A stretch of DNA of 64,000 nucleotides from Conyzicola nivalis_A (GTDB lineage: Bacteria > Actinomycetota > Actinomycetes > Actinomycetales > Microbacteriaceae), in assembly GCF_040548875.1 (NCBI RefSeq), contig NZ_JBEPSJ010000001.1, forward strand, positions 1,674,001 through 1,738,000, written 5' to 3'. The notes below the pieces were generated by a model that ran no database searches, was not told the origin of the DNA, and worked only from the letters and a program-made list of their open reading frames with translations. The translations under genes were made by a program, and so were the position numbers. Below are positions 26,496-34,217 of the stretch, one piece after another; position 1 is the first letter of the stretch; each line of letters opens with the position of its first letter.

Positions 26496-26504
26496 AACCT
26501 AACA
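26496..26504 (-). promoter_or_regulatory. Extended -10 promoter of the Ig-MoxR unit
   Basis: TGT followed by TAGGTT (TAnnnT) on the minus strand, 67 bp upstream of the TTG start. The distance from the 22-bp palindrome centre to the first base of the -10 is 41.5 bp, the same as at the PP2C promoter. No good -35 hexamer is visible, consistent with dependence on an activator. Prediction only. Confidence 0.5.
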
Positions 26505-26531
26505 CGGGGCCGTTCTCAGCCGATCTCCGGA

Positions 26532-26553
26532 GTATGGGTAGTTCTCCCCATAC
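26532..26553. promoter_or_regulatory. 22-bp palindromic operator upstream of the Ig gene
   Basis: Two adjoining inverted half-sites, GTATGGGTAGT (26532-26542) and GTATGGGGAGA (reverse complement of 26543-26553). The centre is 113.5 bp from the start codon of the Ig gene. The same architecture occurs at 31579-31600, also 113.5 bp from the PP2C start. It is probably the binding site of a shared dimeric regulator. Confidence 0.7.
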
Positions 26554-26559
26554 GAGCGG

Positions 26560-26994
26560 CTACGTGCAGTAGCCCGCGCTGGAACCACCGTCGGCTCGGA
26601 CTCGTAGGCCGGCCGTTGCCGCCGGCACCGATGGAGCGCTGGGTCGTGTCGGTTCCGGTCGACCATATGTTGTAGGTGCCTCCCGGCATGGCGTAGTGGC
26701 CGAGTCCGTCGCTCTGCGGTCCGGCCGCGTCGGCGCGGGCGAGGTAGAACTGCACACGCGTCGAGGCGAGGGGCGCTCTCACGGGTATTCCCGCGGATGT
26801 GACGGGGTCGCTGCTGCCGCCGCTGTTGCGCGCGGTGACCGTCAGCGTGTACGTGCCGCCGGCTGCGATGCGTCGGAGATGGGGAAGCCCGGATGCAACG
26901 CCGCGATCGTCAGCGGGATGCCGCCGACGAGAGCGATGACCAACGCGGTCGCGGTCGCCCTATGACGCCGCGTCCACCCGCGGACGGCCTTCAA
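26560..26994 (-). pseudogene. Remnant of a second giant Ig-repeat protein
   Basis: Begins TTG AAG right after the stop of the FHA-HTH gene and encodes a signal-anchor nearly identical to that of the intact Ig protein (WTRRHRATATALVIALVGG then IPLTIAALHPGFPISDA). It then jumps, out of frame, into a C-terminal Ig-type fragment (AGGTYTLTVTARNSGGSS... FYLARADAAGP). A further frameshift separates this from the natural-looking end RADGGSSAGYC at 26560. Nearly all repeats are deleted and at least two frameshifts are present, so it cannot make a full protein. It shows that unit B once ended with its own Ig protein, as unit A begins with one. Confidence 0.8.
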
Positions 26995-27747
26995 CTAGGC
27001 GGTTCCCGGCGTGGGCAGGTCGTCGGTGGCGGCCGACTTCTGTGCCTCGCGCTGCTCGGTGTCGTTGCGGTCGAGCAGGTAGAGGTCGTCCTGGCTCACG
27101 AGCCGCGTGGCGACGGCGTACTCGACCAGACGGAGGCGGCGGTTCGTCGCCAGGTTGCCCTTGCCGCCGCGCAGCCCCTGCACGCCGATCTTGTCGAGCT
27201 TGTCGCAGACGTTGTCGAGCTTGCGGTTGAACGTCGTCATCGACCAGTGCAGCCGCTCTGCCGCGTCGGCCGAGGTGGGGATCTCTCCCCTGCCCGGCGA
27301 CGACTGCCGCAGCACGTTCTCGGCGAGTGCGACGATCAGCAGCCGCTGGGTGCTCGTCAACGGCACCGGTTCGATGGTGGTCGAACCGCCGCTGCCGGCG
27401 ACGGCGGCCGAGGTGTCGAAGTAGTCGTCGGCCGAGTGGATGGTGAACTCGTAGGTCGTCGACCCCGCGCTGAAGAGAACCTGCATCTGCGAGAACACGA
27501 TCGGGAGCTTCGCCCCGGGGGCAAGCCAGGCCTGAACCTGGCCGGTCGCATCCGTCACCGTCGCCGACAGGAGATTGCCCACGTTCGCCAGCCACCACAG
27601 GCCGAAGTCCTCGTAGATGCGCAGGAACCGGCGGTGCAGGTAGGGGTTGTCGTCGATGACGAGGTCGCTCTCACGACCGATGTGGAAGTCGCTCGGGTGT
27701 TCGACGTCGTACCACTCGCCGCAGAACTCGATCTTGAGGGGGTTCAT
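26995..27747 (-). CDS. FHA-like domain protein with C-terminal helix-turn-helix
   Basis: 250 residues, cytoplasmic. Residues ~1-95 resemble an FHA domain (FHIGRESDLVIDDNPYLHRRF), but the phosphothreonine-contacting Ser and Arg are replaced (PYLH where SRxH is expected) and the NG turn is missing. After a short linker, residues ~125-220 are helical with a pattern like a winged or helix-turn-helix domain (TSADAAERLHWSMTTFNRKL, DKIGVQGLRGGKGNLA). ATG at 27747 overlaps the kinase stop (ATGA); a GTG four codons upstream is possible. As the only DNA-binding-type protein in the island, it is the best candidate to bind the paired 22-bp palindromes. That link is inference. Confidence 0.75.
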   Translation of the reverse strand: MNPLKIEFCGEWYDVEHPSDFHIGRESDLVIDDNPYLHRRFLRIYEDFGLWWLANVGNLLSATVTDATGQVQAWLAPGAKLPIVFSQMQVLFSAGSTTYEFTIHSADDYFDTSAAVAGSGGSTTIEPVPLTSTQRLLIVALAENVLRQSSPGRGEIPTSADAAERLHWSMTTFNRKLDNVCDKLDKIGVQGLRGGKGNLATNRRLRLVEYAVATRLVSQDDLYLLDRNDTEQREAQKSAATDDLPTPGTA

Positions 27748-29378
27748 GAGGGGAAGCACTCCTCAAGGGGATCGGCCGAGGTCTTCGCGCCGCGCTTCAC
27801 GCGCACCTCGAGACAGACCTGCGTTCCGAGCACGTAGTTGTCGATCACGACTGTGTCGCCCGCCAGTGCCCGAGCCTGCTCGTTCGGGCGGTCGTAGCGC
27901 TGCCAGATGAATTCGTCGCCGTCTACGGGGTCGGGGTTGACGAAGGTCACGCTGAGCGTTCCCTCGACGGGCACGACGTTGCCGACCGTGGGCGTCGGTA
28001 TCGACGATGCGACAACCGCCGCCTCGCCGCCCGGGGTGTTCGTGGTGGCTGCGTCGGGGCCGGACGGCACTCCGCCGAAGACGATCCCGGCCACGATCGC
28101 GCCGGCGATCGCGACTCCGGCGGCGATGCCGCCCCACAGCACCCAGCGGTTGGTGCGCGATACCGGCGCCTCGTCGGCTGCGGCGGGCGCCTCGGCCGGC
28201 TCGACGGCGGGAGCGGGCGTCTGCCGACGACGCACGATCGTCTCCTCGGGGAGCGCGGTCGCGGGCTGGGCGTCGACCCGCTGTGCACCGCGAGCGATCG
28301 TGACGTCGTCGTTCGGCGCCGGCGTCGGCGGTGGCGCCGGTGCACGCGGGGCCGCGACGGCCGGCTGCGCGTCGATCGTCGCGACGGTGCGCGCACGCGT
28401 GGCGTCGTCGTCGTCGGTCTCGGCGGAGCGCAGCGGCGCCTCGATGAGCAGGTTGGGCACGTCGATCGCGGTCGGCGTGTAGCCGAGCTCGAGCTCGACG
28501 CGCTGCAGCGCGCGGGCGAAGTCGACGGCGGTGGCGAACCTGTCGTTGCGGTCGCTCGCCATGCCCTTCTGCAGGACGGCGGTGAGCGAGCGGGGAATGT
28601 CGTCGCGCGCCATCGGGGTGATCGCGCCGCGTTCGATGCGGCCGATCAGGTCGAGGGTCCCGTTGGAGCGACCACGCACCTCGAACGGCGTCTGGCCGGC
28701 GAGGATCGTGTAGATGGTGGCGGCGAGGGAGAACACGTCGCTGCGCACGTCGGGTTGCGGGTCGTCTTCGAACATCTCGGGCGGAGACCACGGCACTGAC
28801 ATGCCGATCGACGCGCTCTCGGTGCCTCCCGTGCCGGTGTCGGCGAGGGCGCTCGCGAGAGTGCCGGTGTGCACGGGCAGCAGGTCGTCGTCGAGCGCGC
28901 TGGAGATTCCGAAGTCGGTGAGGGCCGGCCAGCCGTAGTCGTTGCCGAGCACGTTGGCCGGTTTGATGTCGCGGTGCAGGATTCCCGCGGCGTGCGCGGT
29001 CGCGACGGCGCTGGAGAGCCGGACACCGGTGCGCAGTGCGTCGGCGACCTGGAACGTCTCCTGCTTGTAGCGCTCGGCGAGGCTCGGGCCGGAGCAGTAC
29101 TCCATCACGAAGTAGGGCCGGTCGTCGCTCGCCACGTCTGCGTGATAGATCGTGACGATATACGGATGCGCCGACAGCTGTGCCATCAGGTTGGCCTCGG
29201 CGACGAACGCCGCGCGGTTCGCGCCGACGAGCTCCTCGGTGAGCAGCACCTTCACCGCGACGCGGCGCTTCGGCAGCTGCTGCTGGTAGAGGAATACGTC
29301 GGAGAAGCCGCCGGAGCCGAGCGGTCGTACGAATGTGTAGCCGGGAAGCTCGGGAGGCTGGGAGGCCGGTCGTCGCAT
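27744..29378 (-). CDS. Transmembrane serine/threonine protein kinase
   Basis: 544 residues. The kinase domain spans about residues 12-290: glycine loop LGSGGFSDVFLY, VAVKVL lysine, catalytic loop ILHRDIKPANVLGND, DFG in LTDFGISSAL, and SVPWSPPEMF in place of the usual APE region. A long Ala/Pro/Thr-rich linker leads to one membrane span (WGGIAAGVAIAGAIVAGIVFG) and a ~110-residue outer domain containing two cysteines. No PASTA repeats, unlike PknB. The ATG overlaps the stop of the upstream FHA gene. The PP2C phosphatase and FHA proteins in the same unit are its likely antagonist and targets. Confidence 0.93.
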   Translation of the reverse strand: MRRPASQPPELPGYTFVRPLGSGGFSDVFLYQQQLPKRRVAVKVLLTEELVGANRAAFVAEANLMAQLSAHPYIVTIYHADVASDDRPYFVMEYCSGPSLAERYKQETFQVADALRTGVRLSSAVATAHAAGILHRDIKPANVLGNDYGWPALTDFGISSALDDDLLPVHTGTLASALADTGTGGTESASIGMSVPWSPPEMFEDDPQPDVRSDVFSLAATIYTILAGQTPFEVRGRSNGTLDLIGRIERGAITPMARDDIPRSLTAVLQKGMASDRNDRFATAVDFARALQRVELELGYTPTAIDVPNLLIEAPLRSAETDDDDATRARTVATIDAQPAVAAPRAPAPPPTPAPNDDVTIARGAQRVDAQPATALPEETIVRRRQTPAPAVEPAEAPAAADEAPVSRTNRWVLWGGIAAGVAIAGAIVAGIVFGGVPSGPDAATTNTPGGEAAVVASSIPTPTVGNVVPVEGTLSVTFVNPDPVDGDEFIWQRYDRPNEQARALAGDTVVIDNYVLGTQVCLEVRVKRGAKTSADPLEECFPS

Positions 29379-30583
29379 CAGTCCTCGTCCACGGTCAGAG
29401 TCACTCCGCCGCCAAGGTCGACGACAGTTCCGACAATAACGGAGGTCGGCTCACCCGCGCGCAACTTCTGCGCCTCTTTGCCCGGCATCGCGATGGTCGT
29501 GCCGTTGCGCGAGTGCAGGTCGGTCACCACGACGGTGTCGCCTTCGAGCACAAAACGCACGTGGGTACGTGAGATGTCCTGGTCGGCCCCGCCCACGGTG
29601 ATGAGCCGGGGCATCTTGTCACCCGAGACCTGGCTCACGCTCGGCGAGCGTCCAACGAGGATCGGCTGGGTGAGCGGCTCGCGCGCGCCGTTGGACAGCA
29701 CGAGCGTCACCGTCTGGGCGGCGGGCTGCACGGGGGCGGCCTGCGTCTTCGGCCGGCGGCGGCCGCGCAGCTTCGCGATGTCGGAGGTGAGCACCGTGTG
29801 GCCGTCGTGGTCACCGACGGGATCGACGGATGCCTCGGCCGTGGGCGCTTCCTCGGACCCGTCGCGCACCGCCGCGTCGGCCACGGAGCGGTACATCGTG
29901 TCACCGAAGGCGTAGTCGTAGCCCTCGGCAGACGTCTCGAGGCTGTCGATGCCCTCGGAGGGCGCGTCGCTCACGGTCGCCTCGATGTCGATCTCGGCGG
30001 TGGTCGGCGTGGCGACGGGCGCTTCGGGCTCGGCGACCGGGGTGGGCTCGGCGACCGGGGCTGCTGTCGCATCGACGGGCTCGGCGACCGGGGTGGGCTC
30101 AGCGACCGGGGTGGGCTCGGCGAACGGGGTGGGCTCGGCGACCGCGACTGTGAGGCTCGAGATCCAGGCGGCTCCCGACACGAGCGGCAGCGCGGGCGTC
30201 TCGGCGGCGAGCGCCCCATCCACGGTCACGACGGCGGAGGTCACTTCGTCGAGCAGCCGCTCGATCCACGTCGAGACTCCTGTGCCGCTGAGCGACTCGT
30301 CTGCCGCCCCGGTGAGCGCGACGGTGACATCTCCGCGCACGATGACACGCAGCGAGCCGGATACTGCCGACCAGTCGAGCAGAGCGAACGGCGGCGTGGC
30401 CGAAAGCCCCTTGCCGGTGAGCAGGTCGAGCGAACGCTGCAGCGCGTCGTCAGCGCGGAGCGCCGACCAGACCGCTTCGACGAACGCGTCGTCGACTGAC
30501 GCGCCGACGACCAGCACGCGCGACTCCGTCGAGAAGGCGATCCAACCGCGGCTGCTCGCTGGGGTGAAATGCACGGGGGTCAT
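29378..30583 (-). CDS. FHA domain protein with AEPTPV tandem repeats
   Basis: 401 residues. A compact N-terminal domain (~1-145) of unknown type opens FTPASSRGWIAFSTESRVLVVG. Residues ~150-190 are tandem AEPTPV units coded by an 18-bp GGCTCGGCGACCGGGGTG-type repeat (30020-30145). A linker follows, then an FHA domain at ~300-395 with intact motifs ILVGRSP, DQDISRTHVRF and DLHSRNGTTI. ATG at 30583 overlaps the PP2C stop (ATGA). It probably docks on phosphorylated threonines made by the kinase encoded next. The N-terminal domain is not recognised. Confidence 0.85.
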   Translation of the reverse strand: MTPVHFTPASSRGWIAFSTESRVLVVGASVDDAFVEAVWSALRADDALQRSLDLLTGKGLSATPPFALLDWSAVSGSLRVIVRGDVTVALTGAADESLSGTGVSTWIERLLDEVTSAVVTVDGALAAETPALPLVSGAAWISSLTVAVAEPTPFAEPTPVAEPTPVAEPVDATAAPVAEPTPVAEPEAPVATPTTAEIDIEATVSDAPSEGIDSLETSAEGYDYAFGDTMYRSVADAAVRDGSEEAPTAEASVDPVGDHDGHTVLTSDIAKLRGRRRPKTQAAPVQPAAQTVTLVLSNGAREPLTQPILVGRSPSVSQVSGDKMPRLITVGGADQDISRTHVRFVLEGDTVVVTDLHSRNGTTIAMPGKEAQKLRAGEPTSVIVGTVVDLGGGVTLTVDED

Positions 30584-31476
30584 CCTCTCGGCCTCGTCTC
30601 TTCGAGGTTGTAAGCCATGGCGTCGCGATCGACGGTGTCGTCGATCGATCCGTTTGCCGCGGTGGCGGGGCCGACCAGGTCGGACTCGACCACCACGACG
30701 GTGACGTTGTCGGAACCGCCCGCCGCGATGGCCGCGTTCGCGAGCCGCTCGGCGAGGGTCAGTGGCAGCGCGTCGCTGTCGCGCAGCTGCTCGGAGTGGT
30801 GGAACACGATGATGCGGGCGATCTCGTCGTCGCTGAGCTCTTTCGTGAGTCCGTCTGAGCAGAGCAGGAAGGTCTGGTGCCCCTTCGCCGGCAGCAGCCA
30901 GACGTCGGGGTCGACCTCGGTGTCGGCGCCGAGAGCGCGTGTGACCACGTTGCGGTCGGGGTGGCGCTCGGCCTCACGCTTGGTGATGTGACCGAGGTCG
31001 ACGAGCTCCTGCACGGCCGAGTGGTCGACGCTCATCTGGGCGAGCGTGCGGCCGTCCCAGCTGTAGATGCGGGAGTCTCCGACGTTGAAGGCCATCCAGT
31101 GGTAGTTGTCGTCTCCGCCGACGTCGACGAAGGCCATGCCGGCGAGGGTGGTGCCGCTGATCGCGCCGCCCGGCCCCTCGTCGGCCGTGAGCTCGAGCAC
31201 GGCCTCGTTGGCGAGCCGCACGGTGTCGAGGATCCGCTGGGCGCTGGCCGGGGCATCCGTCTCGAACGCGGTGGAGAACGCGCCGATCGCGGCCTGACTG
31301 GCGCGATCGCCGAAGGCGTGACCGCCCATCCCGTCTGCGACGACGAACAGGGGCACGGAGGCGAGGTAGCTGTCTTCGTTGAGCTTGCGCACCGCGCCGC
31401 GGTCGGAGTGGGCCGAGTGGCGGAACAGCGCCGACACGTGCGGCAGTGACAATTCGTGTCGTACGTCGAGAGACAT
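30580..31476 (-). CDS. PP2C-family serine/threonine phosphatase
   Basis: 298 residues, cytoplasmic. Metal-binding and core motifs are all present: HSDRGAVRKLNEDSYL, VVADGMGGHAFGD, SGTTLAGMAFV, NVGDSRIYSW, LLCSDGLTKEL and GGSDNVTVVVV. It should reverse phosphorylation by the kinase encoded two genes downstream. ATG at 31476 is the first start of unit B. The 22-bp palindrome (31579-31600) and an extended -10 lie upstream at the same spacings as for the Ig gene. Confidence 0.95.
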   Translation of the reverse strand: MSLDVRHELSLPHVSALFRHSAHSDRGAVRKLNEDSYLASVPLFVVADGMGGHAFGDRASQAAIGAFSTAFETDAPASAQRILDTVRLANEAVLELTADEGPGGAISGTTLAGMAFVDVGGDDNYHWMAFNVGDSRIYSWDGRTLAQMSVDHSAVQELVDLGHITKREAERHPDRNVVTRALGADTEVDPDVWLLPAKGHQTFLLCSDGLTKELSDDEIARIIVFHHSEQLRDSDALPLTLAERLANAAIAAGGSDNVTVVVVESDLVGPATAANGSIDDTVDRDAMAYNLEETRPRG

Positions 31477-31542
31477 CCCACCCGGCTTTCATAGGCGTAA
31501 TCAGAAACCGCGAATTCCGCGGGCGGTGAGCGACCTGCACCC

Positions 31543-31551
31543 ACGGTACCA
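31543..31551 (-). promoter_or_regulatory. Extended -10 promoter of the PP2C unit
   Basis: TGG followed by TACCGT (TAnnnT), first -10 base 41.5 bp from the centre of the 22-bp palindrome, identical to the Ig promoter. No convincing -35 box is present. Prediction only. Confidence 0.5.
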
Positions 31552-31578
31552 AGCCGCGAGACCGTCAGACGATCACGG

Positions 31579-31600
31579 GCATGGGTAGTACTGCCCATGA
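31579..31600. promoter_or_regulatory. 22-bp palindromic operator upstream of PP2C
   Basis: Half-sites GCATGGGTAGT (31579-31589) and TCATGGGCAGT (reverse complement of 31590-31600), adjoining and inverted. The centre is 113.5 bp upstream of the PP2C ATG. It matches the operator at 26532-26553 in length, core ATGGGnAG and position. Confidence 0.7.
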
Positions 31601-31622
31601 GGCGCGTCGCCGCGCGCGGGAG

Positions 31623-32267
31623 CTAGGGCGCGACGGACTCGGCGAGCAGTCGTGCGATCACTTTCGCGCGTTCGCCTCCGCGCGACACGCGCTCGGTGGT
31701 GACGGTGAGGCGGGCAACGGTCGAGTCCTTCTCCGAGCGGTCGCGAACCAGGTACACGTTTCTCCAGACCTTCGCGGCGAAGAGGATCACGGCGACGAGG
31801 AGCGCCTGCTCGTCGGAGTCGGCTCCGAGCCATGCGGCGTCGATCGCGGCGCGACGCTCGCGCAGCACCTCGGCGCCCAGCGGGGTGAGCGGCTCGAGCG
31901 GTTTGCGCTCGTCGACCACCAGCCCGCGGGCCTGGAGAGCGGCGACGACCAGCGCCGACGACCCCAGATTGGAGAGTCCCCAGGTGATGCTGCGGTCTTT
32001 CGACTGGCGCCAGAGCAGAGCGCGGGCCTCGTCGAGGGCCGCGTCGTCGATCGGCTGCTCGGTTGCGACGACCGCCTCGCGCACGGTGCGGGTGCGCTCC
32101 ACCGCGACCCGTCCCTTCGCGATGAGGTCGACGAGCTTCGCGGCGGACAACGCCTGCACCTCGGAGCCGTTGACCTTGCCGTTGCGCAGCAGCTCGCCCG
32201 TGACGGGGTCGTAGTGCAGAACGAGGTACAGCTCCTCGGCGAGCGAGAGCCGGGTACTAGTGGGCAT
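31623..32267 (-). CDS. GPP34 (GOLPH3-like) family protein, copy 3
   Basis: 214 residues. LSLAEELYLVLHYDPVTG at the start and LSAAKLVDLIAKGRVAVER, WGLSNLGSSALVVAALQARGLVVDE and LVAVILFAAKVWRNVYLV in order match the GPP34 pattern well. ATG at 32267 overlaps the 3' end of the TerC gene by 11 bp, so it is probably expressed from the TerC transcript. It lies just upstream of, and in the same direction as, the PP2C unit, whose palindrome begins in the 22-bp gap before its stop. Third member of this family in the window; function unknown. Confidence 0.75.
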   Translation of the reverse strand: MPTSTRLSLAEELYLVLHYDPVTGELLRNGKVNGSEVQALSAAKLVDLIAKGRVAVERTRTVREAVVATEQPIDDAALDEARALLWRQSKDRSITWGLSNLGSSALVVAALQARGLVVDERKPLEPLTPLGAEVLRERRAAIDAAWLGADSDEQALLVAVILFAAKVWRNVYLVRDRSEKDSTVARLTVTTERVSRGGERAKVIARLLAESVAP

Positions 32268-33288
32268 CCGGGCGGTCGCTCGGCTCGACGACCTTCTCGT
32301 CCTGAGGTGCCTTGCGCTCGTCGGAACGGATCTTGAGCAGGCTCGCGATCGTGGCGACGGCCATCGCCGAGACGATGACGATGAGCGACGTCCAGGTGTC
32401 GATCTCGGGGGCCCAGGTGACATGCTCGCCGCCGTTGATGAACGGCAGCTCGTTCTCGTGCAGGGCGTGGAAGAAGAGCTTGACGCCGATGAACGCGAGG
32501 ATGAACGCGATGCCGTACTTGAGGTAGACGAGGCGGTCGATGAGGTCGCCGAGGAGGAAGTACAGCTGGCGCAGACCCATCAGCGCGAAGATGTTCGCCG
32601 CGAACACGATGAACGGGCTCTGCGTGATACCGAAGATCGCGGGGATGGAGTCCAGCGCGAAGACGATGTCGGTCGTGCCGATGGCGATGAACACGATGAG
32701 GATGGGCGTGAAGATCTTCTTGCCGTCGACGACGGTGCGGATCTTGGCGCCGTCGTAGTCGTCGGTGATCGAGATGCGCTTGCGCAGGAAGCCGATGATC
32801 TTGTTCTCGGTCTCCTCCTCGTCGTCGTGGTTGGTGAAGGCCTGGTTGAACGCCGTGTAGACGAGGAACAGGCCGAACAGGTAGAACACCGCGCTGAACT
32901 GCTCGATGACCACGGCGCCGAGCATGATGAAGATCCCGCGGAAGATGAGGGCCAGGATGATGCCCACCATGAGCACTTCCTGCTGGTACTTCCTAGGCAC
33001 CGAGAACCGGGCCATGATGATCACGAACACGAACAGGTTGTCGATTGACAGGCTGTACTCGGTGAGCCACCCCGCGAGGAACTGGCCGGCGGGCTCCGCG
33101 CCTCCGACGAAGAACATGATCACGGCGAAGACGAGCGCCAGGGCGACGTAGAAGCTCACCCACAGCGCCGATTCCTTGGTCGTCGGGATGTGCGGCCGAC
33201 GGTACGCCAGCACGAGGTCGGCGATGATGATCGCGATGAGAACCGCGTACGAGGTGATCTCGAATGCGAGAGGCAGTTCGACGTCCAT
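32257..33288 (-). CDS. TerC family integral membrane protein (probable Mn2+ export)
   Basis: 343 residues with about eight membrane spans. The family core has WLTEYSLSIDNLFVFVIIMARF and TTDIVFALDSIPAIFGIT, carrying the conserved acidic residues of the TerC/LysE metal-export fold, and RQLYFLLGDLIDRLVYLKYG. Members relieve manganese excess and have been linked to loading exported metalloproteins and to tellurite tolerance. ATG at 33288 was chosen at the family N-terminus; the frame is open further up, but through the riboswitch. The yybP-ykoY-type element upstream supports manganese-dependent expression. Confidence 0.92.
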   Translation of the reverse strand: MDVELPLAFEITSYAVLIAIIIADLVLAYRRPHIPTTKESALWVSFYVALALVFAVIMFFVGGAEPAGQFLAGWLTEYSLSIDNLFVFVIIMARFSVPRKYQQEVLMVGIILALIFRGIFIMLGAVVIEQFSAVFYLFGLFLVYTAFNQAFTNHDDEEETENKIIGFLRKRISITDDYDGAKIRTVVDGKKIFTPILIVFIAIGTTDIVFALDSIPAIFGITQSPFIVFAANIFALMGLRQLYFLLGDLIDRLVYLKYGIAFILAFIGVKLFFHALHENELPFINGGEHVTWAPEIDTWTSLIVIVSAMAVATIASLLKIRSDERKAPQDEKVVEPSDRPDAH

Positions 33289-33389
33289 TGAGGAGTCCGT
33301 TTCGAAAGGTTTTTGGGCAGGAGGATTCTCGAAAGTCTCTCCCCCGCCTTCTCGACTCGAGAAAACGCCGCTGCGACCGGAGCCGCGGC

Positions 33390-33475
33390 GGTGGGGCTCG
33401 TGTTGACGATCACAGCGAACCGGGATACTCCCCTTCGCAGGCTCCAACGATACAGGACGCTCAGGTTCGTCCCCA
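33390..33475 (-). ncRNA. yybP-ykoY-type manganese riboswitch (leader of the TerC gene)
   Basis: On the minus strand the leader contains GAAGGGGAGTATCCCGG (complement of about 33420-33436), then GATCGTCAACACGAGC (about 33396-33411). These resemble the two conserved internal loops of the yybP-ykoY family, which senses Mn2+ and precedes TerC-type genes in many bacteria. A GC-rich hairpin and a TCTCGAGTCGAGA palindrome lie between it and the TerC start and may be the expression platform. Boundaries are approximate. Confidence 0.75.
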
Positions 33476-33488
33476 TACAATCGCCTAC

Positions 33489-34163
33489 GTGAGCGAGATA
33501 CCGACCAGCCCCCGTGAATACCGTCAACAATCAGCCTGGGTCTCGGGAGTCGGATATCTGATCTTCTTCAGCCGCTGGTTGCAGGCTCCCCTCTATCTGG
33601 GCCTCATCGTGGCGCAGATCGTCTACGTCGTGGTCTTCATGGTCGAGCTCTGGCATCTGGCCGAGTCTGTGTTCAGCGGATTCTTCAACGGCGAGGGCCT
33701 GCACATCGAGGAGGCCGAGATCATGCTCTCCGTCCTCGGCCTCATCGACGTGGTGATGATCGCCAACCTGCTGATCATGGTGATCATCGGCGGCTACGAG
33801 ACCTTCGTGTCGAAGATAAAGATCGAGGGCCACCCCGACCAGCCCGAGTGGCTCTCGCACGTGAACGCCAACGTGCTCAAGGTGAAGCTCGCCATGGCCA
33901 TCATCGGCATCTCGTCGATTCACCTGCTGAAGACGTTCATCGAGGTCGGCGACCTCGGCGCCCCGACGAGCGAGGGCGACAGCGTCACCGGCGAGGTCTA
34001 CACCTGGGACGGTGTTCTCTGGCAGGTAGTCATCCACATGGTCTTCATCGTCTCGGCGATAGCCCTCGCCTGGATCGACAAGATCTCCCACGCGCACCCC
34101 GCCATGACCACCGCGCTCGCGGCTCACCAGGCCGAGAAGGAGAAAGAGGCGGTCAGCGCGTGA
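33489..34163 (+). CDS. YqhA family (UPF0114) membrane protein
   Basis: 224 residues, four membrane spans. Family features include YLIFFSRWLQAPLYLGLIVAQ, the amphipathic segment HIEEAEIMLSVLGLIDVVMIANLLIMVIIGGYETFVSK, and VKLAMAIIGISSIHLLKTFIE. Function of the family is unknown. Start is GTG at 33489, chosen because the frame upstream crosses the divergent TerC leader. It is transcribed divergently from TerC, with about 200 bp between coding regions. A Mn link is possible only by position. Confidence 0.88.
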   Translation: MSEIPTSPREYRQQSAWVSGVGYLIFFSRWLQAPLYLGLIVAQIVYVVVFMVELWHLAESVFSGFFNGEGLHIEEAEIMLSVLGLIDVVMIANLLIMVIIGGYETFVSKIKIEGHPDQPEWLSHVNANVLKVKLAMAIIGISSIHLLKTFIEVGDLGAPTSEGDSVTGEVYTWDGVLWQVVIHMVFIVSAIALAWIDKISHAHPAMTTALAAHQAEKEKEAVSA

Positions 34164-34217
34164 GACGAGGATGACCGGATGATCCGGCCCGACGTTCGCC
34201 GTAACTGAACGCCGTTC

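Noticed and set aside
30020..30145. Minisatellite or CRISPR-like tandem repeat
   Set aside because: An 18-bp in-frame repeat coding for AEPTPV in an FHA protein linker; no spacers.
33470..33480. Third copy of the GTATGGGGA operator half-site upstream of TerC/YqhA
   Set aside because: Only one half-site is present, without an inverted partner, and it lies in the riboswitch leader. Likely chance.
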